64,000 bases of DNA from Streptomyces lydicus (GCF_001729485.1 NZ_CP017157.1:3968001-4032000); one strand, 5' to 3'; shown: positions 8,796-17,861, counted from the stretch's first letter. Numbers and translations: made by a program. Notes: generated by a model from the sequence alone, not told the origin.

Positions 8796-9977
8796 TCAGG
8801 ACGTCAAGTCGAGGAATTCCCAGTGCGCTTGCGGTTGCGCGCCGCTGAGCCATTTCCCGCAGTTCTGCAGGACCGTGGGGCTTGAGGTGATGTGCTGCGT
8901 ACCCGTGGCGAGATCACGCAGGAACCGGTCGATCGGCCCGCGCCGGACAGCCGCTGTCCCCGCCCACCGGTGCACCATCTGACCCACGTCCTGCACGGTC
9001 CACGTCACGTGGTTGAGCACCAGCCTGAGCAGAGTGTCTTGCTCGGTACTCGGCAACTCGCCTGCAGCCAAAATGCCCTCGATACCTCGCCATACCTCCC
9101 TCGCCCATGCCCGTGCCGAACGAAGCTTGGCTTCGGCGGTGGCGTATGCCGCGTGGAACTGCGTGGTGTCGACGGCGGCGTTACGTGTGCCGGATTTGGC
9201 CGCGGCGACTAACTTCAGTTCATCGAGCAGGCGCCGCCCGACACCGAGCGCCCAACCGGTGTGTCCGATGGCGGACATGTTGACCAATCCGAGGCGGTAG
9301 ATCGCGCCGCCGTTGGCCGGGTTCGTCGTCGTGGCGAGATACGTGTACGTCGCCGGGACAAGCACATCGGCGCAGTGGTAATCGATACTGTGCGTCGCGC
9401 GCAGCCCGAGCACATCCCAGTTGTCGACGAGTTCCACCTGGGATTTCGGCATCGCCAGCACCCGCAGCTCCCCGGTGCCCTCGACCTGGATCGCACTGTG
9501 GATATGGGTGGCGTGCGCCATACCGGAGGCGAACTGCCAACTGCCGCTCACCAGAAAGCCGCCCGCCACCGGGACGGCCCGGCCGGGCCGGGTGCCGTGA
9601 CCGGCCAACAAAGCGTGTTCCCCACCCGCGACATTCGGGAACAAGTCGGCCGCCGCAACGGCATCGAGATAGGCCGCAGTGGTGCCGGTCATCAATTGCA
9701 GGGCCATCATCGTCCAACCGGCCGCGGCATCGTGATAACTGACCCGCTCGACGGTCTCTATCAATTGGCTCGGGGAGAACTCGTAGCCGCCGAGGCTCTG
9801 CGGCAGTGCGGCCCGCACGACCCCAGCACCCAGCAACGCCCGTCCGATGTCCTCCGTGAGTCTGCCGAGTTCCTCGGCCGCGTCCGCGTCCGCCTCCAGC
9901 GCCCCGCCGAGTGCGTCAATCCGCTCCAGCATCGCGGGAAATTCCGCGCTGACGTGCAATCCGATCGAGACCGCCAT
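8796..9977 (-). CDS. Acyl-CoA-dehydrogenase-fold flavin monooxygenase (group D)
   Basis: The 393-residue protein has the acyl-CoA dehydrogenase fold throughout: an N-terminal helical domain (LPQSLGGYEFSPSQLIETVE), a middle beta domain (SGSWQFASGMAHATH) and a C-terminal helical domain (LRDLATGTQHITSSP). The pattern SGSWQFASG with no CoA-type catalytic base is typical of two-component flavin hydroxylases such as HsaA, DszC and IacA rather than true acyl-CoA dehydrogenases. IacA-type enzymes oxidise indole compounds, which would suit the nearby StyA pair, but the exact substrate cannot be read from sequence. It would use reduced flavin from a separate reductase, possibly the reductase half of StyA2B. 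A GAGGAGC ribosome site precedes the ATG. Confidence 0.75.
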   Translation of the reverse strand: MAVSIGLHVSAEFPAMLERIDALGGALEADADAAEELGRLTEDIGRALLGAGVVRAALPQSLGGYEFSPSQLIETVERVSYHDAAAGWTMMALQLMTGTTAAYLDAVAAADLFPNVAGGEHALLAGHGTRPGRAVPVAGGFLVSGSWQFASGMAHATHIHSAIQVEGTGELRVLAMPKSQVELVDNWDVLGLRATHSIDYHCADVLVPATYTYLATTTNPANGGAIYRLGLVNMSAIGHTGWALGVGRRLLDELKLVAAAKSGTRNAAVDTTQFHAAYATAEAKLRSARAWAREVWRGIEGILAAGELPSTEQDTLLRLVLNHVTWTVQDVGQMVHRWAGTAAVRRGPIDRFLRDLATGTQHITSSPTVLQNCGKWLSGAQPQAHWEFLDLTS

Positions 9978-10190
9978 GGATGGTGCTCCTCGCTGTCAGC
10001 TTTGAGTCAGCGTCACCATAAGGGCATCAGTTCTGGCCAGCGCGCGCCGCCGGGGTGTGACACCTGCGGCCGGTCGCCACGAGAGGCGCTCGGCGGGCGC
10101 CCCGTCAGCCACAGCGCCATGCTGCGGCTGACGAGGCCGCCGAGCGGACCGCCGGACGCCGTTTTGCGAGGTCGGACTACGAAGACAAGC

Positions 10191-10460
10191 TCAGCGCATC
10201 CACTCCGAGTAGAAGTTGGGGAGGCCGGGCTGGGGGTCGCTGACGCAGGTGGCCTCGTGGTACTTGGGGTTCTGTGACAGGTCACTCTGCATCTGGTCGT
10301 AGCACTTCTGCCAGGAGTCGAACGACTCGCCACCGACCGGCTGCCAACCGTCACCGGGCGGCGGGCCGGCGGCGAAAGCGGCCGTGGCGGTCAGCGGCAC
10401 AGTGACCGCCGCGACACCCACGGCGAGACCGAGAGCGATACGAGTGCGCAAGGACTTCAT
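10191..10460 (-). CDS. Small secreted protein with two cysteines
   Basis: This 89-residue protein starts MKSLRTRIALGLAVGV and has a typical Sec signal peptide ending near AFA-A at residue 30. The mature part of about 59 residues is rich in Trp, Tyr, Pro and Gln and has two cysteines (WQKCYDQ and HEATCVSD) that probably form a disulfide. The ATG at 10460 is preceded by GGAGGAAG at good spacing, so the start is firm. I do not recognise a family. It could be a small extracellular signalling or inhibitor protein; that is a guess from size alone. Confidence 0.75.
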   Translation of the reverse strand: MKSLRTRIALGLAVGVAAVTVPLTATAAFAAGPPPGDGWQPVGGESFDSWQKCYDQMQSDLSQNPKYHEATCVSDPQPGLPNFYSEWMR

Positions 10461-10568
10461 GACTTCCTCCATCGAGTCTTGAGATCTTCTGTGCACAGCT
10501 CTCCTGGAGAGACACCGCGGCGGAAGCCGCCTGCTCTGTGCGCCGTTCCCCAGGTCTGCTGCACGCCA

Positions 10569-10585
10569 CTGGGCCAGTGGCCCAG
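10569..10585. terminator. Hairpin CTGGGC-N5-GCCCAG downstream of the repeat lipoprotein
   Basis: Six-base perfect arms separated by five bases lie between the small secreted protein gene and the lipoprotein gene. The hairpin could end the leftward lipoprotein transcript. No T tract follows, as is usual in Streptomyces. Confidence 0.3.
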
Positions 10586-10714
10586 GTCGACGTTCGTCAC
10601 GTCCGGCCGTGCATGACGCATGGTGGCGCGTGCGTGCGCAGAGCGCTTTGGACGCTGTGGCGGTGGGGCTGCCCCGTCGGAGGCGGCTGCACCGCCACCT
10701 CAGCCGGGCGGGTC

Positions 10715-11419
10715 TTACTTGTGGGCGCTGATCACGCCGCCGGCGCTGAGCACGATGTACACGCCGTTGGCGTCGACCCCCACGTCGTGCCCCTTCGTCT
10801 CCAGCGTGGCGGCCACGCCGTCGTGGCCGATGATCTGCGCGCGGTACCGCAGCTCGCCGACCTTCGTGACCTTGGCCGTCCAGCCGCCCGCGAGCTTGAA
10901 AGTGCCCGGCCCCTGGTGCTCGCCGCCCATCCAGGAGTGGATCTCGCCGCCCATCGTGAGCACGACGTACATGCCGTTGGCGTCGAGCCCGGCGTCGGCG
11001 TCCTGCCCCGTCGTCTCCATCGTGGCCACGACCGAACCGTCGCTGACGATCTCGGCGCGGTAGCGCTGCGAGCCCAGGTCGTAGATCTTGGCCGTGCTGC
11101 CGTCCACCAGGGTCCGGGTGCGGACCGGGGATCCCGTCCTGGCCTTGGCGGGCTGCGCGCCGCCCGACTGCTTGCCCGCAGCCACCGACTTGGTGCCGGT
11201 CTTGGCACCGAAGCTCTCCTTGCCATCGGCGCTCTGAAGTCCGGACCAGCCCGAGGCGGTGGACCCGGCGGCGGAGTTCGTGTGGCCGGCGGACTTCGCG
11301 TCGGCGGCGTCCGCGCCGGAGCAGGCGGTCAGGGTGAGTCCGGCGGCCGCGGCAAGGGCCGCGGCGGCAATGCGCACGGTGCGGCGACGAGCGGTGCGGA
11401 CAGCGGGGCTGGAGCTCAT
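10715..11419 (-). CDS. Lipoprotein with two repeated beta-rich units
   Basis: The 234-residue protein has a signal sequence with lipobox LTAC (Cys33) after a twin-arginine-rich N terminus. After a low-complexity Gly/Ser/Lys linker, two similar units of about 40-45 residues follow. The first contains YRAEIVSDGSVVATMET with DANGMYVVLTMGGEIHSW; the second contains YRAQIIGHDGVAATLET with DANGVYIVLSAGGVISAHK. The repeat suggests an internal duplication of a small beta domain displayed on the outer face of the membrane. I recognise no named family. Confidence 0.8.
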   Translation of the reverse strand: MSSSPAVRTARRRTVRIAAAALAAAAGLTLTACSGADAADAKSAGHTNSAAGSTASGWSGLQSADGKESFGAKTGTKSVAAGKQSGGAQPAKARTGSPVRTRTLVDGSTAKIYDLGSQRYRAEIVSDGSVVATMETTGQDADAGLDANGMYVVLTMGGEIHSWMGGEHQGPGTFKLAGGWTAKVTKVGELRYRAQIIGHDGVAATLETKGHDVGVDANGVYIVLSAGGVISAHK

Positions 11420-11618
11420 TACGGGGTCCCCCCAGGGGCAGTCGGTGTTCGTTGTCTCCTCGGTACGTCACCCACCCTGGTCCGGGCCACTATCGAGAAA
11501 CTGTTGCTCCGCTAACAACCGGCTAACACGGGTGTTGTGCGTGATCCCTCGCGAGAGGGGGGCCTCGTGCGACCGCAGCCGCAACGAGGCTTCCCGGGCA
11601 CGTCAGTTGCGTTCCGCC

Positions 11619-12458
11619 TCAGCGGAAAGCGGCGATGTTGCGGGCGACCCAGCTGTTGAAGGGGCGCGGGGCGCGGCCGAGGACCTGTTCCACGTCCGGG
11701 CTGATCCGCAGTTCGGCCGGGTTCGGGGCAGAGATGATGTCCAGGGTGTCGTCGGCGAGTTCCGCCGGCACGAACCGGGTCATCGCGGCCTTGGCCTCGT
11801 CGCGGGTGAGCTCGTGGAACCGCACCGGCGAGCCGAGCGCGGCGGCGATGTCCTCCGCCTGCTGACGCGGCGTGATCACCTCGGGCCCGGTCAGCTCGTA
11901 CACCCCGCCGGTGTGCCGGTCGTCCAGCAGACAGGCCGCCGCGACCTCGGCGATGTCCGCCGGGTCGACGACCGGCACCCCGACGTCGCCGAAGGGCGCC
12001 GCGACCGCCCCTTGCGTACGGACGGACTCCGCCCAGGCCAAGGCGTTGGAGGCGAAGCCGCCCGGCCGCAGAACAGCCCAGTCCAGGCCGGACTCCCGCA
12101 ACGCGTCCTCCAGCGCGCGCATCGCGACCCGCGTCGGGCCGAGCGGCCTGGTCGCCACACCCTGCGAAGACAGCAGGACGACCCGGCGGACCCCACTGGC
12201 CTCGGCCAGACCGATGAGGTCGGCCGGCCTGGCTCCGGGGGCGTGCAGGTCGCCGGACAGCAGGAGGAAGAGCGCCTTCGCCCCGTCCAACGCGGGCGTG
12301 AGGCCCGCCGGTTCGGCCAGGTCAGCCACCACGTGCCGGACGCCGTCCGGCACCGCCGCCGCGTGCCGCGACACCGCTGTCACCCGCTCGCCGGCCTCGG
12401 TCAGGACCCGCGTCAAAGGCCGGCCCACGTTCCCGGTAGCCCCGGTCACCACGATCAT
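11619..12458 (-). CDS. NmrA-like NAD(P)-binding protein
   Basis: The 279-residue protein begins MIVVTGATGNVGRPLTRVL with a GATGNVG dinucleotide motif at residues 6-12. It follows the NmrA/atypical SDR pattern (LLLSSQGV, LRPGGFASNAL, ELTGPEVITPRQQAEDIAAAL) and has no YxxxK catalytic pair. Such proteins sense NADPH redox state or reduce quinones. It is divergent from an HxlR regulator at 12551, a common arrangement in which the HxlR protein represses the reductase until electrophiles or quinones appear. An AGGAG site precedes the ATG. Confidence 0.88.
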   Translation of the reverse strand: MIVVTGATGNVGRPLTRVLTEAGERVTAVSRHAAAVPDGVRHVVADLAEPAGLTPALDGAKALFLLLSGDLHAPGARPADLIGLAEASGVRRVVLLSSQGVATRPLGPTRVAMRALEDALRESGLDWAVLRPGGFASNALAWAESVRTQGAVAAPFGDVGVPVVDPADIAEVAAACLLDDRHTGGVYELTGPEVITPRQQAEDIAAALGSPVRFHELTRDEAKAAMTRFVPAELADDTLDIISAPNPAELRISPDVEQVLGRAPRPFNSWVARNIAAFR

Positions 12459-12509
12459 GTTCAGCTCCTAGTCCGTTGTGCACTCAGGAAGTTGACGTTA
12501 GGAGCAGGA

Positions 12510-12524
12510 CTTACTTTCCGTAAG
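12510..12524. promoter_or_regulatory. Inverted repeat CTTAC-N5-GTAAG, candidate HxlR operator
   Basis: Perfect 5-base arms sit midway in the 92-base gap between the divergent NmrA-like and HxlR genes. Position and symmetry suit a dimeric winged-helix regulator controlling both promoters. Confidence 0.45.
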
Positions 12525-12550
12525 GACGTACCCAGAGGTAAGCTCCGGAC

Positions 12551-12922
12551 ATGACGGAAGGCGCGCAGCTCACGCAGGTCGAGGCGAGCCCTCGGTATGA
12601 GGTGTTTCACACCGACTGCCCCGCGCGGGACATGGTCGACCACGTGACCAGCAGGTGGGGCATCTGGGTGCTGATCTCCTTGCGCAGCAACGACCTTCGG
12701 TTCTACGAGCTGCGCGAGAGCATCCAGGGCATCAGCGAGAAGATGCTCGCCCAGACCCTGCGCGTACTGGTCCAGGACGGCCTGGTCTGGCGAAAGGTCG
12801 AGCCGACGACACCGCCCCAAGTCACCTACGGGCTGACGGAGTTCGGCCGGGAGATCGGCGAACCGCTGACGGACCTGTTCAACCGGATCACGCAGCGGCT
12901 GCCGCCGCGCAGCCCGGGATAG
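12551..12922 (+). CDS. HxlR-family transcriptional regulator
   Basis: The 123-residue protein is almost entirely an HxlR winged helix (TSRWGIWVLISL, RFYELRESIQGISEKMLAQTL, LVQDGLVWRKV, TYGLTEFG). Cys27 in the N-terminal segment HTDCPARDM is at the position where many HxlR proteins sense quinones or aldehydes by thiol modification. It is divergent from the NmrA-like gene, which is its probable target, and a palindrome lies between them. Confidence 0.9.
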   Translation: MTEGAQLTQVEASPRYEVFHTDCPARDMVDHVTSRWGIWVLISLRSNDLRFYELRESIQGISEKMLAQTLRVLVQDGLVWRKVEPTTPPQVTYGLTEFGREIGEPLTDLFNRITQRLPPRSPG

Positions 12923-13182
12923 TGCGATGGTGGTGTGGTCGGCCTTCCCGTACGACCACGTTGTGCGCCGCGATCCGGGCCTGATCCACCACGTTGCCCC
13001 AGTGCTCGCGGTGGATTGCTGGCCGTAGGCGACCCTCGACGGGGAAGGTGAGCCCTTTGTCATGAACGCAAGTGGGAGATCAACCGTCCCCTGCTGCTGG
13101 CAACGACCGGACCCGGCGAACCGTCCACGCTGTGCGGTACTTTCACTAACCGTCAGGACGTTGAAGGGTCAGCAGCCCAATC

Positions 13183-14469
13183 ATGTACAAGCAATTCGAC
13201 ACCACCGGTGGGACAACGCCTTCCGACGCCGAGCTGGTCCGGCGCATCCGCGCCGCAGCCCGGCCCGGAAGCCGGGCGACGGCTGAGGCGTATGGCACGC
13301 CGGCTCCGGACGGCGCAGCGGCGGCAGGCGAGGAAGCCCTCGACGAGTTCCACCGCCGGCACTACGCCGCCGTACTGGCCTACGCCCGCTCCTGCTCCAG
13401 AACCTCCCAGGCCGCAGCGGATCTGGCGAAGGAAGCCATCGACGGCGTCCTGTACTCCCAAGAGCCGGGGGAGGGGGTTGATGCCGTATGGCGGGACCGG
13501 CTGCTGGCGGCGGTACGCCACACCGCCGCCGCCTGGCACCACAATTCCCGGAACACCGAACTGCGCGACAACTTCGAGTCCTGGCTGGCCAACCAGTCAG
13601 GGAATGGCCCCGATCCTTCCGGCAGCGAACGGGAGCCTGCCACCATCGTCGGCGAACCCAGCGTCGCTGGGCCCCCGCCCGGGGTGAAGCCGTCCGGCGA
13701 ATCGCGCGTCGCCCGGGTCTCCCGACTCTCACCGACGCGCATCGCCGTGCTCGCCGTTGCCGTGACTGCGCTGGCCGGCGGTGCCATATCCGCCGGCACC
13801 CTGCTCGGACCGGCGCGCCACGACGCCTCGGCCGGCAGCCCCGAACGGTCCGGTCACTCCTCGGCGACCACTCCGGACCACCCGCCGACGGCTTCGCCCA
13901 GCGGCTCGGCGACCGCCTCCGGCCCGGCGTCAGGCTCCCCGTCCCCCACCCGCACCACGGCGTCGAAGCATCCGTCTTCCCGGCCCTCGTCGTCGGCGAA
14001 GCCGTCGCCTTCCGGGCGCCCGGGCTCCGAGGACACGCCGTCGACCGCCCGTATCAGCCCGTTGGTTGCCCGGCCGTGGACCTCCAGCACAAACGGCTGG
14101 GGGCCGGTAGGGCTGAACCGCAGCATCGACGGACACCCCCTCACCATCCAGGGAACCAGCTACACCGAAGGGCTGGGGGCCCACGCCCCCAGCGAGATCA
14201 CCTACCACCTCGGCGGCGCCTGCTCCGCCCTCAGTGTGGACGTGGGCATCGACGACGAGGTGGGCGCGAACGGCTCAGTGGTCTTCCAGATCTACCGGGA
14301 CGGCACGAAGGTCGCCGACAGCGGGCTGATGACGGTCGACCAGCCCGCGAAGCACCTCACCGCAGACCTGACCGGCGGCAGCGAGATGCGGCTCGTGGTC
14401 ACCGACGGAGGCAACGGCAACAACTCCGACCACGCCGACTGGGCCGGACCCCTCATCACCTGCCGCTGA
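13183..14469 (+). CDS. Membrane protein with sigma-like N terminus and NPCBM sugar-binding domain
   Basis: The 428-residue protein has four parts. Residues 15-120 resemble a degenerate ECF sigma region (SDAELVRRIRA, then EFHRRHYAAVLAYARSC). A single membrane segment lies at about 187-209. Residues 210-292 are a Ser/Pro/Thr-rich stalk. Residues 293-428 form an NPCBM-type carbohydrate-binding domain (LTIQGTSYTEGLGAHAPSEITYHL, SVDVGIDDEV, VVTDGGNGNNSDHADWAGP). This predicts a cytoplasmic regulatory domain linked to an outside glycan sensor. No region 4 DNA-binding part is visible, so it is not a complete sigma factor. The ribosome site is weak, so the start is less certain. Confidence 0.75.
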   Translation: MYKQFDTTGGTTPSDAELVRRIRAAARPGSRATAEAYGTPAPDGAAAAGEEALDEFHRRHYAAVLAYARSCSRTSQAAADLAKEAIDGVLYSQEPGEGVDAVWRDRLLAAVRHTAAAWHHNSRNTELRDNFESWLANQSGNGPDPSGSEREPATIVGEPSVAGPPPGVKPSGESRVARVSRLSPTRIAVLAVAVTALAGGAISAGTLLGPARHDASAGSPERSGHSSATTPDHPPTASPSGSATASGPASGSPSPTRTTASKHPSSRPSSSAKPSPSGRPGSEDTPSTARISPLVARPWTSSTNGWGPVGLNRSIDGHPLTIQGTSYTEGLGAHAPSEITYHLGGACSALSVDVGIDDEVGANGSVVFQIYRDGTKVADSGLMTVDQPAKHLTADLTGGSEMRLVVTDGGNGNNSDHADWAGPLITCR

Positions 14470-14599
14470 GCGGTCGCGTCCGACAGGCACCGGCTGGTCG
14501 GGGCCGCAGATGACCAGGACGTCGAGCCGGCAATCGTGCCGCCGCCCGGGCAGGTGCTGTCACTCCCGGCTGTCAGTGCCCGGTGGAAAACTGCCTGAC

Positions 14600-15199
14600 A
14601 TGAGCGAACCGAACCCGAAAGCCGACCTTCTCCGATATCTACAAGAGGGGCGCGATGCCCTGCTGTGGAAGCTCGACGGGCTCTCGGACTACGAAGTCCG
14701 CCGTCCGCTGACTCCCACGGGCACGAACCTGCTGGGGCTGGTCAAGCATGTCGCCGGTGTGGAGTTGGCATACCTGGGAGACACGTTCGGACGGCCGTTC
14801 TTCGACGCGGAGCCGCCGCCGTCCTGGTGGTACACCGAGGAATCGGAGCCCAACTCGGACATGTGGGCCAGTGCGGACGAATCACGTGAACAGCTCGTTG
14901 GGCTGTATCGCCAGGCGTGGGAGCACTCCAACAGCACGATCGCGACGCTGGCGCTTGACGCGATCGGTCACGTCCCGTGGTGGCCGGCGGAACGCCAGAA
15001 GGTGACGCTGCACCACATCCTGGTGCGCGTGATCGCCGATACCCAGCGGCATGCCGGCCACGCCGACATCGTGCGAGAGCTCACTGACGGATCCGTCGGA
15101 TATCTGCAAGGCAAGGAGAGCATGCCACCGGAGGACCAGGCATGGTGGGAAGGCCACCGGAGCCGACTGGAACGCGTGGCGCGGGAAGCCGGCGGCTGA
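14600..15199 (+). CDS. DinB/DUF664-like protein
   Basis: The 199-residue protein starts MSEPNPKADLLRYLQEGRDALLWKLDGLSDYEVRRPL and follows the DUF664 branch of the DinB superfamily, a four-helix bundle. Likely metal ligands are the histidine in LVKHVAGVELAYLGD and the pair in HAGHADI. Members act as thiol (mycothiol or bacillithiol) transferases or are uncharacterised. The ATG at 14600 fits the family N terminus; the 30 residues of open frame before it look non-coding. Confidence 0.85.
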   Translation: MSEPNPKADLLRYLQEGRDALLWKLDGLSDYEVRRPLTPTGTNLLGLVKHVAGVELAYLGDTFGRPFFDAEPPPSWWYTEESEPNSDMWASADESREQLVGLYRQAWEHSNSTIATLALDAIGHVPWWPAERQKVTLHHILVRVIADTQRHAGHADIVRELTDGSVGYLQGKESMPPEDQAWWEGHRSRLERVAREAGG

Positions 15200-15390
15200 T
15201 CCACGAAGGGCGACGCGAGAAGCGGGCATGAGCACGATCGATCCAGACGCCGAGATGCGCCTTCCGGGTGGGTGTCGGTCAGCTGTCAGGGGCCGGCTGA
15301 CCGAAGTCGGCGGCGTGTCGGCGGGACCTGGCACCTTCCCGCAAACGGCCGCCGGAGGTCACCGGGCGGTCCCGACCCCGAGGAGCCACC

Positions 15391-16112
15391 ATGCACACCC
15401 CCGTCACGATCATCGGCGCCGGACTCGGCGGGCTCACGCTGGGCCCGGGCCCTGCACGGCCACGGAGTCCCGGTCACGGTCTGCGAGTCCGAGTCCTCCC
15501 CGACGGCACGTCAGCAGGGTGGGATGCTCGACATCCACGACTACAACGGGCAGCTCGCCCTCAAAGCGGCCGGCCTGATGGAGGAGTTCCGAGCCATCGT
15601 CATCGAGGGCCGCCAGACGATGCGGCTCGTCGAGCACGACGGGACCGTCCTGCACGAGATGGCCGACGACGGCACAGGCGGACGCCCCGAGGTGCAGCGA
15701 GGGGAGCTGCGACGGATCCTGCTCGACTCGCTCCCGGCCGACACCGTCCGGTGGGACACAAGGTCCGCGGCACCCGCGCCCTCGGCGAGGGCCGCCATGA
15801 GGTGACGTTCGCCGACGGCAGCACCGTCGTCACCAGCCTGCTGATCGGCGCGGACGGCGCGTGGTCGCGGGTCCGGCCGCTGCTCTCGACGCCACACCCG
15901 AGTACGTCGGCACGTCGTTCGTCGAGACCTACCTGCTCGACGCCGACACCCGGCACACCGGCTCCGCGAAGGTGCCCGGCGACGCCGCCCACCTCGCCGC
16001 CGCCCGCAGCACCGAGCCCGTCACTTTCGAAGGCACCGAGGCCCACGGGATCGACTCCGAAAACAACACACCCCGGGCCATGCTCAAGATGATCACTGAG
16101 CAGACGCACTGA
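15391..16112 (+). pseudogene. Decayed FAD-dependent monooxygenase (TetX/PHBH type)
   Basis: The N terminus [18 protein letters not shown] has a good GAGGAG ribosome site and an FAD-binding motif. Homology then moves to another frame ([39 protein letters not shown]), returns to the first ([26 protein letters not shown]), and moves to the third ([18 protein letters not shown]). These are three frameshifts near 15447, 15765 and 15885. Compared with the usual 380-400 residues, a large C-terminal part is also missing. The remains match the family that includes tetracycline-modifying monooxygenases. It cannot encode a working enzyme. Confidence 0.85.
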
Positions 16113-16275
16113 GCGAAGGCCACCGCCGGCGCAGGTGAGGGGAGGCTGTCATCCCGCCCCGTCTCAACCGGCATGCCCAGGGGAGGACATGGCGCGTTGC
16201 CGCCAGCAGGGTGTGCTGCTGGTGATGCCGGGTAGGGGCCTGGCGACGGGGGCTCAGCAACCGGAGGGACCGGTC

Positions 16276-17154
16276 ATGAGCAACAGCACCATGACGGCAA
16301 GTACAGCGCCTGAGGCGACGTCGAAGGTGTGTGCCGTCCCGGCCCCGACGGTGCCCCCGCAGATCCGGGACCCTCAGCACATGACTCCCGCCGACGCACG
16401 CGCGCTCACAAGAATTTTTCTGCTGCGACTCGATGCGCTGGAAGAGGGGACGCAGGAGTTCCAGTACGTGCGCAACACCCTCATCGAGATGAACCTGAAC
16501 CTCGTGCGCTTCGTCGCCCGCCGCTTCTCCGGCCGCAGGGATGCCATCGAGGACATGTTGCAGGTCGGCACCATCGGTCTGATCAAGGCCATTGACCGCT
16601 ACGACATCGCGCGCGGCGTGGAGTTCACCACCCTGGCCGTCCCCTACATCCAGGGTGAAATCAAGAGGTTCTTCCGCGACACCACCTGGTCGGTCCGGGT
16701 GCCCCGACGTCTGCAGGAATTACGCATCGAACTCGCCCGCGCCCGCGAACAGCTCGAAGGCCAGGGCATCCACGAGCCGTCCGTCGCCGACCTCGCCACC
16801 CACCTCGACCTGGACGAGGCAGAGGTCGCGGAAGGCGTCGTCGCCTCCAACGGCTACGACAGTCAGTCCCTCGACCGGCCCATCCAAGACGCCTCCAAGC
16901 AGCAGACCGGATTTGTCGCCGACCTCATGGGCACCGACGACCCGGCCCTCGCGCTGGCCGAAGACATCCAGGCCCTCAAGCCGCATCTCGCCGAGCTCGG
17001 CGACCGTGACCGCACCATCCTTGAACTCCGCTTCGGCGCCGAGATGACCCAGACCGAGATCGGCAACCAACTCGGCCTCTCCCAGATGCACGTCTCCCGC
17101 CTCATCAACCGCATCTGCACCCACCTGCGGGAAAAGATGCTGGCCACCGGCTGA
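16276..17154 (+). CDS. SigF/SigB-type RNA polymerase sigma factor
   Basis: The 292-residue protein has sigma-70 region 2 (LNLVRFVARRFSGRRDAIEDMLQVGTIGLIKAID), region 3 (VPRRLQELRIELARAREQL) and region 4 (LELRFGAEMTQTEIGNQLGLSQMHVSRLINRI). It matches the group 3 stress/sporulation sigma factors of Streptomyces (SigB/F/G/H families). GGAGGG precedes the ATG at 16276; the open frame before it has no such signal. No anti-sigma or anti-anti-sigma gene is adjacent, which is unusual for this group. Codon 149 is TTA (16720-16722), suggesting bldA-dependent translation. Confidence 0.92.
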   Translation: MSNSTMTASTAPEATSKVCAVPAPTVPPQIRDPQHMTPADARALTRIFLLRLDALEEGTQEFQYVRNTLIEMNLNLVRFVARRFSGRRDAIEDMLQVGTIGLIKAIDRYDIARGVEFTTLAVPYIQGEIKRFFRDTTWSVRVPRRLQELRIELARAREQLEGQGIHEPSVADLATHLDLDEAEVAEGVVASNGYDSQSLDRPIQDASKQQTGFVADLMGTDDPALALAEDIQALKPHLAELGDRDRTILELRFGAEMTQTEIGNQLGLSQMHVSRLINRICTHLREKMLATG

Positions 17155-17318
17155 CGGCGCCCTGCGCGCGTCTTATGCGGCAGGTTGGGATGCAAGGAGC
17201 AGGCCGAGGAGCGCGGCACCTCGCAGAAACGGGCCAAGGAGATCGCCGCCGCACGGTGGGGAAGTTGGCACGATCCCGCGCCTTGATCATTGCCGAGCCT
17301 GCTGATTAGTTGGTCGGC

Positions 17319-17861
17319 ATGACAGAACTCGGACCCGTCGCCTGGCCGCCGCCTGCCCCGATCAGGACCGAGCGGCTCGTGCTCCGAGAGCCCGAGGCCC
17401 GGGACCGTGCGGCTTTCATCGAGCTGCTGGCGTCGCCAGAGGTGCACACCTACCTTGGCGGCCCTCGGCCGCGTGAGGAGCTGAAGAGCGTGGTGCCCGC
17501 GGTGCCCGAGCGGTGGCCGGGGAGTTTCGTCGTTGAGGTCGACGGGGCGATGATCGGCCAGATCCTGCTCAGGAGGGCAACGGAGCATCGTCGCCCGGTT
17601 GCTGCGGGGAAGGTCGACCTCGGCTACCTGTTCCTGCCGCGGGCGTGGGGATTCGGGTACGCCACCGAGGCGTGCGCGGCGGCACTCGACTGGTTCGACG
17701 GCGTCCTTCCCGGCGAGCCGGTGGTGCTCACCACCCAGACCGCCAACGTCGGGTCGATGCGCCTCGCGACAAAGCTGCGGTTCACCGAGGTAGAGCGGTT
17801 CCACGCCTGGGACGCCGAGCAGTGGCTCGGCTTGCGGTCCCCGGTCGCGCCGTCCACTTGA
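17319..17861 (+). CDS. GNAT-family N-acetyltransferase
   Basis: The 180-residue protein begins with the RimJ/RimL-type pattern (IRTERLVLREPEARDRAAFIELL) and has the acetyl-CoA region with LGYLFLPRAWGFGYATEACAAALDW. It ends with the usual NVGSMRLATKLRFTEVERF segment. It probably acetylates an amino group on a small molecule or protein N terminus; the substrate is unknown. ATG 17319 was chosen because the family N terminus starts there. Confidence 0.88.
   Translation: MTELGPVAWPPPAPIRTERLVLREPEARDRAAFIELLASPEVHTYLGGPRPREELKSVVPAVPERWPGSFVVEVDGAMIGQILLRRATEHRRPVAAGKVDLGYLFLPRAWGFGYATEACAAALDWFDGVLPGEPVVLTTQTANVGSMRLATKLRFTEVERFHAWDAEQWLGLRSPVAPST

Noticed and set aside
8796..9977. True acyl-CoA dehydrogenase
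   Set aside because: The sequence pattern is closer to group D flavin hydroxylases, and no beta-oxidation genes are nearby.
17155..17318. Small helical peptide after the sigma factor gene
   Set aside because: One frame looks Lys/Ala/Glu-rich but lacks a start and stop context; too short to support.
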